Notes: generated from the sequence alone by a model not told the origin. DNA of 51,792 bases from Pseudomonadota bacterium (GCA_021805565.1 JAJZFA010000040.1:1-51792), one strand, 5' to 3'; counted from the first letter of the stretch, positions 1 to 8,332 are shown. Translations and numbers: made by a program.

Positions 1-425
1 CCGATCACGGCCGCATCGAAACACGTACCGCGACGGTTTGCAGCGATATCGATTGGTTGGAGGATCATCGCTGGCCCGGCCTGAGGGCCATCGGCAAAGT
101 GGTCCGCACCCGCGAAACCACGACAAAGACAACGACCGAGACCGCCTATTACCTGCTCAGCACCGCACTATCGCCCGAGCGATTCAATGAGGTCGCCCGC
201 TCACACTGGGGGGTCGAGAACCAGTTGCACTGGCGCCTGGACGTCGTGCTGAACGAGGATCAGGACAGAACGCGCATGGGCAACGGACCACATAATCTTG
301 CCGTGCTGCGACACATGGCGATCAATATCATGCAGAAGGACACCTCCAAAGGATCCCTGCGCGGCAAGTTTATGCGGGCGGGATGGGATGACCGTTACAT
401 GACCCAGTTGCTTGCCAAGTTTTGA
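1..425 (+). pseudogene. ISAs1-family transposase, C-terminal part (cut by window start)
   Basis: The reading frame is open from the first bases of the window and ends at a natural stop. It encodes roughly the last 140 residues of an ISAs1-type DDE transposase. Recognisable parts are the segment RSHWGVENQLHWRLDVV, which carries the conserved H-W-x-E-N and H-W block of this family, the following DxR region (NEDQDR), and the usual end region with NLAVLRHMAINI. The 5' part lies outside the window, so I cannot tell whether the element is intact. A separate N-terminal fragment of the same family occurs at about 4312–4620; the two need not be one element. No inverted repeat was identified in the 200 bp after the stop. 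Confidence 0.85.
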
Positions 426-627
426 AGTGCGATTGCCCTGCCCACCAGTCCGGCTCCCATATCGCGGAAGCGATGGATAAGCTCGACGATCGCTATCGAC
501 CGAAAAAGCGATCGGCACGCGCTTCCCGATGCCCCGCTTACACAGGAATTACACAGAAGCTGATCTGGCCAAGTTGGCGATGAGCTTCAAAATACCCAAA
601 ATATGCTGATATATCCGGGGGTTAGAA

Positions 628-703
628 TGGTGCCCAGGGGCGGAATCGAACCACCGACACTGCAATTTTCAGTCGCATGCTCTACCAACTGAGCTACCTG
701 GGC
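628..703 (-). tRNA. tRNA-Phe (anticodon GAA)
   Basis: Read on the minus strand, the 76 nt fold as a full cloverleaf. The acceptor stem is GCCCAGG paired with CCTGGGC, the D-loop has AGCTCAGTTGGTAGAGC, the anticodon loop is CTGAAAA with GAA in the centre, the T-arm is GGTGG-TTCGATT-CCGCC, and the CCA end is encoded. It lies just after yacG in the same orientation, which is the usual place for this tRNA in many alphaproteobacteria. It may be co-transcribed with the infA–maf–RNase–yacG group. Confidence 0.95.
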
Positions 704-764
704 GCCGTCGCCGAACCGGGGATCGACGACCTGAACGGGTGATTAGCCCATGCCTGTTCCGGGA

Positions 765-947
765 TCAAGCCGCTTCCGGCGATGGCGGCGGGTCTTCGTC
801 CAATTCCGCCGGCGGGCCCGGTATCCGGTAAACGCCGGTCAGCCAGCGACCCAGATCGACCTCCTGGCAGCGAGGTGTGCAGAACGGCGCATACCGCTCC
901 GAAGGGAGGCGGCCGCAAATGGGGCAGGACGGTGCCGGCTTAACCAT
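765..947 (-). CDS. yacG: YacG-type zinc protein, DNA gyrase inhibitor
   Basis: A 60-residue protein with a four-cysteine zinc knuckle: C8-x2-C11 (CPIC) and C23-x3-C27 (CTPRC), followed by the family's VDLGRWL block. E. coli YacG binds GyrB and blocks DNA binding by gyrase. Here the C-terminal tail is short and acidic/proline-rich (DEDPPPSPEAA). The start overlaps the end of the upstream RNase E/G-family gene by 8 bp, so the two are translationally coupled. The operon order maf–RNase–yacG–tRNA-Phe supports the assignment. Confidence 0.93.
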   Translation of the reverse strand: MVKPAPSCPICGRLPSERYAPFCTPRCQEVDLGRWLTGVYRIPGPPAELDEDPPPSPEAA

Positions 948-2040
948 GGCCGGTCTCCAGTCTCCAGGCCCCGGCCGGCAGCGATGGGTCCGATCGCATC
1001 GTAACCGCTCGTCCGGTGCGCCGCGTCAGATCGGCCAGCGCCGTCGTGTCGGCCTGCAACGCCGACACCACCGACGGGTTCGCCCGCACGGCGGGTAACG
1101 CGCGGGGATTTCCGGCGAACGCGGCCATCACCGCGCGCAGGGCTTCGATCCCCGCTGCCAGCGGTCCCGCCAGCACCTCGTGCAGCGGCGGATGAATGCG
1201 GGAACGGACGATCTCGGCCAAACCGAGCGCGGTGAACCCAAGGAACCGGGGGCGCAATGGGTCGTTCGCCAGGGCCGCGATGAAGTCCGGACCCAGCGCG
1301 GCCCGTTTACGCGGCGACAGCCCGGCCAGATCCACCACGATGCCGCCCGACAGATTCCGAAGCCTGATCTGTCCGGCCACCTCCGGAACGACCGCCCGGT
1401 TTACCGCCTCGTGCCGGAGATGGGCGTTGCCGGCACCGGCCACGGCGCCGCCGGCGTCCACATCGATGGCGACCAGCGCCGGGGTTGGCCACACCGATAG
1501 CCTGGCCCCCCCGCGCAGTTCGACGACCGGACGGGACAGGGCGTCGATTGCCGTCGCGAGGTCTTCGCCGAACGCCGGCCGGACGACAGATACGCGCGCG
1601 CCCAGATCGAGCGCCGCCGCCATGAAGTCGTCGTCGGTCGTCACCGGCGCGTTCGGATACAGGGCGGCAAATCGGACAACCGGGTCAGGGCCGCGCCGCA
1701 CCAGCCCAACCGGCCCGTTCGCCGGCGCCCCGGACACTGTCGCGCTCAGGCGCGGGCCTTTATTGCCCTGCGCCGCCCGCGTGACCCGCACGGTCAGGAC
1801 GGTGCCCGCGGTCAGTCCCCTGGCACCCTCGCTATCGGGTAAAAACCCCTCCGCGCCGGCCAGGGCAACGAACGCACCGGCCATCGCGGGCGCCGAAGCG
1901 ATCACCCGCCCGCGATGAATATCGCCCACCCCGTCCGGCGAGCCTGGATGCCACACCGAAAAATCCAGCAGCCGGTTGCCGTCCACAACAGCGATCCGCG
2001 CCTCGCCAGGGCTGGTGGCGATGCGGATGCAGGCGGTCAC
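940..2040 (-). CDS. Short RNase E/G-family protein
   Basis: A 366-residue member of the RNase E/G family, matching the short form seen next to maf and yacG in alphaproteobacteria. The N-terminal part has the S1-like segment (GDIHRGRV), the middle has the catalytic-domain strand LVAIDVDAGGA, and the end has RLRNLSGGIVVDLAGL, which corresponds to the D-x-N and D positions that hold the catalytic metal. Here the first motif reads DVD rather than the usual DVN, so activity should be treated with care. It lacks the zinc-link and scaffold regions of full-size RNase E. The start is a GTG overlapping the maf stop (GTGA), so translation is probably coupled to maf. A longer upstream frame only runs antisense-like through maf and was rejected. 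Confidence 0.85.
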   Translation of the reverse strand: MTACIRIATSPGEARIAVVDGNRLLDFSVWHPGSPDGVGDIHRGRVIASAPAMAGAFVALAGAEGFLPDSEGARGLTAGTVLTVRVTRAAQGNKGPRLSATVSGAPANGPVGLVRRGPDPVVRFAALYPNAPVTTDDDFMAAALDLGARVSVVRPAFGEDLATAIDALSRPVVELRGGARLSVWPTPALVAIDVDAGGAVAGAGNAHLRHEAVNRAVVPEVAGQIRLRNLSGGIVVDLAGLSPRKRAALGPDFIAALANDPLRPRFLGFTALGLAEIVRSRIHPPLHEVLAGPLAAGIEALRAVMAAFAGNPRALPAVRANPSVVSALQADTTALADLTRRTGRAVTMRSDPSLPAGAWRLETGHG

Positions 2041-2612
2041 GGCACCGGCCAGCCATGGCCGCGCAGCAACTGTGCGGTTTCGAACAATGGCAGCCCCACG
2101 ACGCCGGAGTAACTGCCGGACAGCGCCCGGATGAAGCTGGCGGCGTGGCCGTTGATGGCGTATCCGCCAGCCTTGCCCTCGCCTTCGCCCAGTGCTGCGT
2201 AGCGTTCGATCTGGGCATCCGTCAGCCGGTTGAAGGTCACGATGCTTTCGGACAGTCGTTCGGTTATGCGGCCATCGGGGCCGGTCAGGGCAATCGCGGT
2301 AAGCACCCGGTGGCGGCGGCCCGACAGCAGCGTAAGGCAGACGCGAACCTGGGCAGGGCTTTCGGCCTTGGGCAAGATGCGGCGGCCGGCGGCGACGACG
2401 GTGTCGGCGGCCAGCACCAGGTGGCCGGGGATCGTGCATGCCGCTGCCTTCGTCCGGGCCATGCGGATGGCGTACGGGCGCGGCAATTCGTCGCGGGCCG
2501 GGGTTTCATCGATCTCGGGGGACACGATCCGGTCGGGCACGATGCCGATCTGTGTCAGAAGCATCGACCGTCGCGGGCTGGATGAGGCCAGGATCAGCGG
2601 AAGCGGCGTCAC
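2037..2612 (-). CDS. maf: Maf-like nucleoside triphosphate pyrophosphatase
   Basis: A 191-residue Maf/Ham1-type protein. It begins with the family signature LILASSSPRR (residues 6–15), the phosphate-binding loop, followed by the E-ID-E segment (SPEIDETPA), the conserved KA region and the LVLAADTVVA block with its metal-binding Asp. The end has the GGYAINGHAASFI and GSYSGVVGLPL motifs. Maf proteins hydrolyse non-canonical or modified nucleoside triphosphates to monophosphates. The gene sits 16 bp after infA and overlaps the next gene by four bases. Confidence 0.95.
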   Translation of the reverse strand: MTPLPLILASSSPRRSMLLTQIGIVPDRIVSPEIDETPARDELPRPYAIRMARTKAAACTIPGHLVLAADTVVAAGRRILPKAESPAQVRVCLTLLSGRRHRVLTAIALTGPDGRITERLSESIVTFNRLTDAQIERYAALGEGEGKAGGYAINGHAASFIRALSGSYSGVVGLPLFETAQLLRGHGWPVP

Positions 2613-2628
2613 CCGCTGGATTCGCGCA

Positions 2629-2847
2629 TTATTTGAAGCGGAACGTGATACGGCCCTTGGACAGGTCGTACGGAGTCATTTCCACGTTGACCCTGTCCCC
2701 GGCGAGTACGCGAATGCGGTTCTTGCGCATCTTGCCGCTGGTATGCGCCAGGATGGAGTGTTCGTTGTCCAGTTTTACCCGGAACATGGCGTTGGGCAGC
2801 AGCTCCATCACCGTTCCGCTGAATTCGATCATGTCTTCTTTAGGCAT
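2629..2847 (-). CDS. infA: Translation initiation factor IF-1
   Basis: A 72-residue S1/OB-fold protein, full length for IF-1. It starts [13 protein letters not shown] and contains the conserved [23 protein letters not shown] and [18 protein letters not shown] blocks. The ATG at 2845–2847 was chosen because it gives the canonical N-terminus; an upstream extension of the same frame has no family similarity. It heads the minus-strand group infA–maf–RNase–yacG–tRNA-Phe. Only about 105 bp separate its start from the IS4-type element upstream. A TTGACC hexamer in that gap (minus strand, 2906–2901) could be its -35 box, but no convincing -10 box accompanies it. Confidence 0.97.
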   Translation of the reverse strand: MPKEDMIEFSGTVMELLPNAMFRVKLDNEHSILAHTSGKMRKNRIRVLAGDRVNVEMTPYDLSKGRITFRFK

Positions 2848-2952
2848 CAGGCCTCTTGGTTCTGTTGATTCGGCGGGAACATGATGTTCGGCGGCGATAA
2901 GGTCAAGCTGTACCGCCCGCAACCTCAGGGCAACCGGGTGAATGGCTCAGCC

Positions 2953-3984
2953 ATCCCCTCATTTCATACAACCTCGAACAGCGCGTTGAACGAGCCGCAC
3001 TGCGCCACGCTCGCAGCGAAGCGGGCCATCGACGGCACCAGCCTCCCCGCCGGCATGGGCGGGATCAGGTCGTAGAGCATGCAGCCCTGGCGGAACAGCG
3101 AGTGGGTGCGCGTCTTCGATGTGTTCGATTTCAGCAGCCGGTCCATCCCCAGCGCCTCGCCAGCCGCGCCAAGCAGGGTCGGCAGCGCGATCGCGAAGGC
3201 GTTTACCAGAAGCAGCCGAGCGCCGCGCAGCTTGCGCGCCCGTCCTGCCTTGCCGACCCAGTCCGTCGCCGGGCGCGTCTCACCGGCGGCGTCGGTGACA
3301 TGGATGTTGCCGCGGAAACGGATCGCATAGGCGAAGCCCAGGTCACCAAGGTCATTCAAAAGCGTGTGGTCGCCGAACCCGCGGTCGGCCAGGATGGTGA
3401 CCTGGCATCCGGCCGGCACCAGCGCCTTCAGCCGCGCCAGGCAGGTGTCCTCGAAGTCGTTGCGCCGCTCGGTCAGTTCCTCCTTCCACGCGGTCAACCG
3501 CAACATCGGTGTCGCGCGGCCGTGGCGGCTGGCCATGTTGAGCGCCAGCGCCGGCTGGCCGTCGCGGTCGAACTCGGTCCAGTCGATCGCAACGACGATC
3601 TGCTTGCGCGCGCCGATCATGTGCGGGACCCAGTGGGCGAAGCTGTCCCAGACATCGATGCCATTGTTGCTGAGCAAGCGGTCCACTTGCTCGATGGCGT
3701 GCCTGGTGACCAGACCGCGCGCCTGGGCAAGCGCCTGTCCGATGACAGCGACCGCGAGCGAGGCGCCCGTCATCACGCCCAGCGTTACCCCGGCCAAGGA
3801 ATCGACGCGCTTGGCGTGCTACTGGCCGGCGTAGAGTGTGCCGATGAACCCGCGAATGTCGTCCAGCCGACCGCCCAGCCACCGGTCCACTTTTCCCACG
3901 ATACGCTCCCAACTGAAAGAATCTACAGCTTGTAGGGTATCAATCCGTATTCAGGCTAGATGTGGGTTGCTAAAATGAGGGGAT
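2953..3984 (-). mobile_element. Decayed IS4-family insertion sequence
   Basis: A 1.03 kb element bounded by perfect 12-bp inverted repeats: ATCCCCTCATTT at 2953–2964 and its reverse complement at 3973–3984. It holds one transposase gene on the minus strand, which is broken (next entry). I see no matching direct repeats just outside the ends, so the target duplication is lost or the ends have been rearranged. Its left end is about 105 bp upstream of the infA start codon, so it may have displaced the original promoter region. Confidence 0.8.
2964..3899 (-). pseudogene. IS4-family transposase, nonsense mutation plus internal deletion
   Basis: The frame starts at a GTG (VGKVDRWLGGRLDDIRGFIG) and meets an in-frame TAG at 3819–3821. 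From my knowledge of the family, the position normally holds a tyrosine (GQ-Y-HAKRVDSLAGV). Downstream the protein is readable: AGVTLGVMTGASLAVAVIGQ, the DDE-type strand VVAIDWTEFD with the first Asp, and VTILADRGFGDH with the second. After RKLRGAR it jumps directly to LLLVNAFAIALPTLLG. About 65–70 residues, including the block with the catalytic Glu (normally near YAKRW..E..FRDTKD), are missing in frame. The element is therefore inactive on two counts. Confidence 0.85.
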
Positions 3985-4004
3985 TCGTGAGGATCACCAC
4001 GGAT

Positions 4005-4166
4005 TTAATGTCTATGTCCGCCCATTCCATTACCCGGCCCAAAACCACCACCCGTTCCCGGACCTCCTCCAGTTCCCGGACCTCCGCCTCCACCCATACC
4101 ATTTCCCCCTCCCATACCGCATGCAGACAGCATTAGAGCCGTCGCAATAATGCAGAGAATCTTCAT
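4005..4166 (-). CDS. Tiny glycine-rich lipoprotein
   Basis: A 53-residue predicted lipoprotein. MKILCIIATALMLSAC is a type II signal peptide with lipobox LSAC, so the mature protein would start at Cys16. The mature part is only about 38 residues and is almost wholly Gly, Pro, Asn, Thr and Met in GGxGxGGG-type repeats, ending GGHRH. A good ribosome site (AAGGAAAAAG) lies just before the ATG, which is why I reject the longer upstream start. Function unknown. The His/Met-rich tail might bind metal, but that is a guess. It is isolated between an IS remnant and an ISAs1 fragment. Confidence 0.6.
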   Translation of the reverse strand: MKILCIIATALMLSACGMGGGNGMGGGGGPGTGGGPGTGGGFGPGNGMGGHRH

Positions 4167-4311
4167 GACTTTTTCCTTTGCGAAGATACGGCCCATGCAT
4201 TTTAACGCAATAAGTGGGGTCCGGTTGACAGGCCAATCGGGTGAATGAGTACGTGACAAACGGCTAAGGTGTCGAATCCATGAGTGTCCTCGATTCGCGA
4301 GATGGGGGACT

Positions 4312-4620
4312 GTGATGGACGATTCTACAAGGGACGATGGCGAGATTTTCGAGGCGACGGTCTTTCTTCATCATTTCAAGGACCTGCCCGATACCCGCCA
4401 GCAAGCCAAGGTGATCTATCCACTCGGCGAGGTGTTGCTGCTGGCCACGCTCGCCGGTGCGGAGAGCTTCACCGACATCGCCCGCTTCGGCGAGAAAAAC
4501 CTCGCCCTGTTACGCCGATTCCGCCCGTTCAAGGACGGGACGCCGCCGCACGACCGGGTTGGCGACATCTTCGCAACGCTCGATGCCGAGCAGTTCCAAC
4601 GATGCTTCGTTGCCTGGGTC
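4312..4620 (+). pseudogene. ISAs1-family transposase, N-terminal fragment
   Basis: The first ~100 residues of an ISAs1-type transposase: FLHHFKDLPDTRQQAKVIYPL, then TLAGAESFTDIARFGEKNL, LLRRFRPFKDGTPPHDRVGD and QFQRCFVAWV. At about 4619–4622 the family sequence stops abruptly and the same frame runs on through sequence antisense to a different gene, an ATPase on the other strand. The element therefore ends within the transposase gene, and the rest, including the catalytic core, is missing. Either GTG 4312 or ATG 4315 could be the start. Confidence 0.8.
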
Positions 4621-4905
4621 CGCCACCGAAGCCAGATGGTGCAGCGTGGAATGCCAGTTCGCCATCCCGCCGAGGATGTTGTCATCGCCGATGGCGGCAA
4701 TCGCCGCTTCCTTGGACATCCGCGGATTGTCCGAAGGCAGGCCGCGCGTAGCCTGAAAATAAAGCGATGACAGGTCTTTCGTGGCTTCCTGGATGAGTGT
4801 GGATTTTCCGCCGCGCCTTCGCCCGTACATGATGTCCAGCGAAGGCTTGCCGGTAGCGAACTCGGCTCGCAGGTCCGCCAGCTCTTCGTTGCGACCGATG
4901 AACAC
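4621..4905 (-). pseudogene. P-loop ATPase (archaeal-type AAA), N-terminal fragment
   Basis: About 95 residues of an archaeal-type AAA ATPase: VFIGRNEELADLRAEF at the start, then the Walker A motif GRRRGGKST and SLYFQATRG. The start was placed at the GTG at 4905 because a clear AGGAGA ribosome site precedes it and the family normally begins near F-x-GR-x-EL. After HHLASVAD the frame enters the ISAs1 fragment in antisense and ends soon after, at 4510. The Walker B, sensor and C-terminal nuclease-like regions are missing, so the gene is broken. I read this as disruption or deletion associated with the ISAs1 fragment. Confidence 0.7.
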
Positions 4906-4946
4906 CGCACTCTCCTGAAATAAGGGAGTTTGGGCTAGTGTCCTGC

Positions 4947-4983
4947 CCCATTGATTTGGCGCAGCTTGCGCCAAGGCAATGGG
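4947..4983. repeat. Long imperfect hairpin upstream of the broken ATPase
   Basis: CCCATTG-at-TTGGCGCA, a 3-nt loop (GCT), then TGCGCCAA-gg-CAATGGG: 15 paired bases per arm with one 2x2 internal bulge. It lies about 40–80 bp upstream of the ATPase fragment's GTG start. It could be an operator, a terminator for something lost, or an IS end. Confidence 0.55.
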
Positions 4984-5361
4984 ACCAGCAGGCCACTGAA
5001 AACAAAAAGCTAGTGCCTTGCTTATCCGGCACAGCTAACAGACAAAATGGTTGACGCAAGGCACTTGCCTACTTCAGGCTCGGCTAGTTGCCACCTGAAT
5101 TCAAACCCGCTGGATTACCCGACCTGGCGCCAACACTTTAGCCAGGCGCGACGGGGTTGCTAAGCGTAAAGTGGGGCGGCGGGCGGAAGCGCACTGAGTT
5201 GAATCGCTCGTGCCCAATAAAGTGCGCTGCCCGGCCTGTCCGTGTGTTTTGCTTACGGGGCGTCCTTCGGCGGAGACATCGGATGTATTGGCATCCGCTT
5301 TCGGTCGCCACACCTCGTTTTTTCTAAATCCCGATCCGCCAAAATACCCATAACGGCAAAT

Positions 5362-5401
5362 GCCCGCTCCGGATCGCGATGGGCTGCGATCCGGAGCGGG
5401 C
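5362..5401 (-). terminator. Strong hairpin downstream of rplM–rpsI
   Basis: Perfect 16-bp arms (GCCCGCTCCGGATCGC at 5362–5377 and its reverse complement at 5386–5401) around an 8-nt loop. It begins 64 bp after the rpsI stop on the minus strand. The T-run that should follow on that strand is weak (ATTTGCCGTT), so it may terminate poorly or protect the 3' end of the mRNA instead. Confidence 0.65.
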
Positions 5402-5464
5402 GTCGGCACGTTAAGCCAGCGGCCGGAGCTCGCGGTGTCCCGCTTTGCCGCGCCACCGATCCGA

Positions 5465-6001
5465 TCAGCGCTTGCTGAACTGGAAGCTCCGGCGGGCCTT
5501 CGCCTTACCGTATTTCTTACGTTCCACCGCGCGCGAGTCACGCGTCAGGAAGCCCGCAACCTTCAAAATGCCGCGCAAATCCGGTTCGTAATACTGCAAC
5601 GCTCGGCTGATGCCGTGGCGCACCGCACCGGCCTGACCGGACAGGCCGCCGCCGCTGACGGTGCAGAACACATCGAACTGATTATAGCGATCGGCCACCA
5701 GGAACGGCTGGGTCAGCAGCATCCGCAGCACGGGGCGGGCGAAATACTGCACCACCTTCTTGCCGTTGACGATAATCTCGCCCTTGCCGGGCTTGATCCA
5801 AACGCGGGCGGTGGATTCCTTGCGCCGGCCGGTGGCATAGGAACGACCGAGTTCGTCGCGTTTCGGTTCGCGCTTCGGTTGCGTGGAAACCAGAGCCGGA
5901 ATCGGCACGCCGGTCGCTTCGGCTTCGGCCTCGGCGGCAACCTGACGGGCCGACAACGCTTCCTTCAGGTCGGCGAGGGTGCCGGTTTGAATGCCTGACA
6001 T
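5465..6001 (-). CDS. rpsI: 30S ribosomal protein S9
   Basis: A 178-residue S9. Residues from about 52 on form the conserved domain: [48 protein letters not shown], and the basic tail ending FQFSKR, which reaches the ribosomal P-site tRNA. About 50 residues precede the domain (an Ala/Glu-rich stretch). Such an extension is seen in alphaproteobacterial S9 but not in the ~130-residue E. coli protein. It follows rplM by 4 bp on the minus strand, the universal rplM–rpsI order. Confidence 0.97.
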   Translation of the reverse strand: MSGIQTGTLADLKEALSARQVAAEAEAEATGVPIPALVSTQPKREPKRDELGRSYATGRRKESTARVWIKPGKGEIIVNGKKVVQYFARPVLRMLLTQPFLVADRYNQFDVFCTVSGGGLSGQAGAVRHGISRALQYYEPDLRGILKVAGFLTRDSRAVERKKYGKAKARRSFQFSKR

Positions 6002-6005
6002 CGTC

Positions 6006-6473
6006 TCAGCCCCTCTTGTTCTTGGGATTTAGCGCCGCGACGTCCAGCGTTTGCGGCTGCTGGCCGTCATGCGGGTGCTCCGCGCCGCCATAAACATACA
6101 GATGCTTCATTTGCTTACGCTGTAACGGGCCGCGGGTGATCATGCGTTCCACAGCCTTTTCCAGAACCCGTTCGGGGTGCTTGGATTCAAGCCGCTGGCG
6201 GATGGTGCGGCCCTTGATCCCGCCGGGATAGCCGGTGTGGTAGTAAAACACCGACTGCTCGGCCTTGTTGCCGGTGATGCGCACCTTGGCGGCGTTCACC
6301 ACCACGACGTTGTCGCCGCAATCGACATGCGGGGTGAACTGCGGCTTATGCTTGCCGCGCAGGCGATTGGCGATGATGACCGCGAGGCGACCGAGGACGA
6401 TGCCTTCGGCATCGATCAGGATCCAGCCCTTCGTCACCTCCGACGGCTTGATGGAGGGTGTGAACTTCAGCAT
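6006..6473 (-). CDS. rplM: 50S ribosomal protein L13
   Basis: A 155-residue L13, full length. Visible blocks are [49 protein letters not shown] and [20 protein letters not shown]. It binds 23S rRNA early in large-subunit assembly. It is the first gene of the rplM–rpsI unit. Its upstream region holds a perfect TATAAT box lying inside a palindrome (next entries), with about 75 nt of leader. Confidence 0.97.
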   Translation of the reverse strand: MLKFTPSIKPSEVTKGWILIDAEGIVLGRLAVIIANRLRGKHKPQFTPHVDCGDNVVVVNAAKVRITGNKAEQSVFYYHTGYPGGIKGRTIRQRLESKHPERVLEKAVERMITRGPLQRKQMKHLYVYGGAEHPHDGQQPQTLDVAALNPKNKRG

Positions 6474-6546
6474 TTGTCTGTCTGTGTCCGTGGTTCAGAA
6501 GCGCGGCTTATGGCGTCATGGTGCCGGCCGGTCAAGCAATTTTCCG

Positions 6547-6587
6547 ATGTGGTATCATTATACCACATGTCTGGGCGCGGCTGGCAA
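6547..6587 (-). promoter_or_regulatory. rplM promoter with palindrome over the -10 box
   Basis: On the minus strand a perfect -10 hexamer TATAAT (6562–6557) is preceded by TTGCCA (6587–6582) with a 19-nt gap, slightly longer than the ideal 17. The -10 box is embedded in a 22-bp palindrome, ATGTGGTAT-n4-ATACCACAT at 6547–6568, with perfect 9-bp arms. A dimeric repressor bound there would cover the -10 box. The palindrome also lies about 50–70 bp upstream of the -35 box of the divergent monooxygenase gene, so it could serve either direction. Confidence 0.6.
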
Positions 6588-6617
6588 CACGGCCGGGTCG
6601 GAAAAACTACCGGCTGG

Positions 6618-6645
6618 TTGACAAATTCCTGTGCGGCGGTATCGG
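6618..6645 (+). promoter_or_regulatory. Possible promoter of the monooxygenase gene
   Basis: A perfect -35 hexamer TTGACA at 6618–6623 is followed after 16 nt by TATCGG at 6640–6645, a weak -10 match (3 of 6). A start of transcription near 6652 would give a leader of about 25 nt before the ATG at 6677. The -10 element makes this only tentative. Confidence 0.35.
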
Positions 6646-6676
6646 ATGGTCCAAACACAGATGCGGAGCAATACCC

Positions 6677-8332
6677 ATGACGCAACCGGCTGCCTCCCCG
6701 CGCGGGACTGTCCCACACGAGATCGACACGGTTGTCGTCGGGGCCGGGTTCGGCGGCATGTACATGCTGCACCGGCTGCGTGGCCTTGGACTGTCGGCCA
6801 TCGTTTTCGATGTGGCGGCCGGTGTGGGCGGAACCTGGTACTGGAATCGCTATCCCGGCGCCCGTTGCGATGTGGAAAGCATGCAGTACTCTTATTCGTT
6901 CTCCGACGCATTGCAGCAGGAATGGCGGTGGAGCGAGGTTTTTGCCGGCCAACCCGAGATTTTGCGTTATGCCAATCATGTCGCCGACCGGCTGGATTTG
7001 CGCCGCGACATGCGGTTTGAAACCCGGGTGACAAGCGCGATCTTCGATGAAACGGCGCATCGCTGGACGGTGCGAACCGATCGCGGCGATGTCGTATCCG
7101 CCCGGTATTGCGTCATGGCCACCGGCTGTCTGTCCGCCGCTCGGATGCCGGATTTCCCTGGTTTGGCCAGCTTCGCGGGCAAGACGTATCATACCGGTCA
7201 GTGGCCCCACGAAGACGTCGATTTCACCGGTCTGCGCGTCGGCGTGGTGGGGACGGGGTCGAGCGCGATTCAGTCCATCCCTGTTATCGCGGCGCAGGCG
7301 GCGCATGTCACGGTGTTTCAGCGCACGCCGAACTTCAGCATTCCGTCCCGTAACGGGCCGATGCCGGACGACTATGCCGGGTCCTGGAAGGACTCTTACG
7401 CCGAACGCCGCGCCGAGGCTCGTATGGCCCGCACCGGAATTCTAGCTTACCCGAACGATCGATCCGCCATCGAAACACCGGAAGCCGAACGGCTGGCGGT
7501 GTATGAACAACGGTGGGAAAGCGGCGGGACGACGTTCATGGCGGCGTTCAACGATCTGATCTTCAACAAGGCGTCCAACGACACCGCCGCCGAATTCGTT
7601 CGTGGCAAGATACGGGCGATGGTAAAGGACCCGGCCAAGGCGGACTTGCTGGCGCCGGACAGTCATCCGATCGGGACGAAACGGATCTGCGTCGATACGG
7701 ATTATTACCTGACCTACAACCGCCCGAACGTCGATCTGGTGGACGTGCGGAACGCGCCGATCGAGGCGCTGACGCCGGATGGCCTGCGTGCCGGCGGCAA
7801 GGAATACGCCTTCGATGCGATCGTGTTCGCCACGGGATTCGATGCGATGACCGGCGCGTTGACCCGGATGGGGATCGTTGGGCGCGGCGGGGAGGCGCTG
7901 GCGGATAAGTGGGAGGCCGGGCCCCGCACGTATCTGGGTCTGATGACGGCCGGGTTTCCGAATATGTTCATGATCACCGGCCCTGGCAGTCCGTCGGTGC
8001 TGAGCAACATGATCGTGTCGATCGAACAGCATGTCGATTGGATCGCCGGCTGTCTAAGCCACCTGAATATGCGGCAACTCGACTGCATCGAGGCGACCTT
8101 GCCAGCCGAGGATGGCTGGGTTCGGCATGTCAATGAGGTTGCCGATACGACGTTGTACCCGTCGGCGGCATCGTGGTACATGGGCGCCAATATTCCGGGC
8201 AAGCCGCGCGTGTTCATGCCGTATATTGGCGGGGTGGGAACCTACCGGGAAAAATGCGATGCGGTCGCGGCGAACGGGTATGAAGGATTCGCGCTGACCG
8301 GACCAACAAACGCGGCGGTTGCGGCGGAATAG
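6677..8332 (+). CDS. Flavin-containing Baeyer-Villiger-type monooxygenase
   Basis: A 551-residue FAD/NADPH enzyme of the cyclohexanone monooxygenase type, expected to insert oxygen next to a ketone to make an ester or lactone. The FAD-binding GAGFGG is at residues 22–27 and a second Rossmann motif GVVGTGSSAI at about 189–198 binds NADPH. Between them is the BVMO fingerprint FAGKTYHTGQWP (166–177), matching FxGxxxHTxxWP. GGTWYWNRYPGARCD near 51–65 is also typical. The ATG at 6677 was chosen because the FAD motif is then at the usual distance; an upstream extension runs through the promoter region. Substrate unknown. It abuts the DUF1272 gene. Confidence 0.93.
   Translation: MTQPAASPRGTVPHEIDTVVVGAGFGGMYMLHRLRGLGLSAIVFDVAAGVGGTWYWNRYPGARCDVESMQYSYSFSDALQQEWRWSEVFAGQPEILRYANHVADRLDLRRDMRFETRVTSAIFDETAHRWTVRTDRGDVVSARYCVMATGCLSAARMPDFPGLASFAGKTYHTGQWPHEDVDFTGLRVGVVGTGSSAIQSIPVIAAQAAHVTVFQRTPNFSIPSRNGPMPDDYAGSWKDSYAERRAEARMARTGILAYPNDRSAIETPEAERLAVYEQRWESGGTTFMAAFNDLIFNKASNDTAAEFVRGKIRAMVKDPAKADLLAPDSHPIGTKRICVDTDYYLTYNRPNVDLVDVRNAPIEALTPDGLRAGGKEYAFDAIVFATGFDAMTGALTRMGIVGRGGEALADKWEAGPRTYLGLMTAGFPNMFMITGPGSPSVLSNMIVSIEQHVDWIAGCLSHLNMRQLDCIEATLPAEDGWVRHVNEVADTTLYPSAASWYMGANIPGKPRVFMPYIGGVGTYREKCDAVAANGYEGFALTGPTNAAVAAE

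Larger units (their letters stand above)
4906..5464. other. Intergenic stretch, no gene supported
   Basis: About 560 bp without a credible coding region. Short frames on both strands show no known family and no ribosome site. It holds a long imperfect hairpin at 4947–4983 near the start of the broken ATPase gene, and the strong rpsI-side hairpin at 5362–5401 (listed separately). The segment 4986–5100 is richer in AT than its surroundings and may be a remnant of mobile DNA, but nothing identifies it. Confidence 0.5.
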
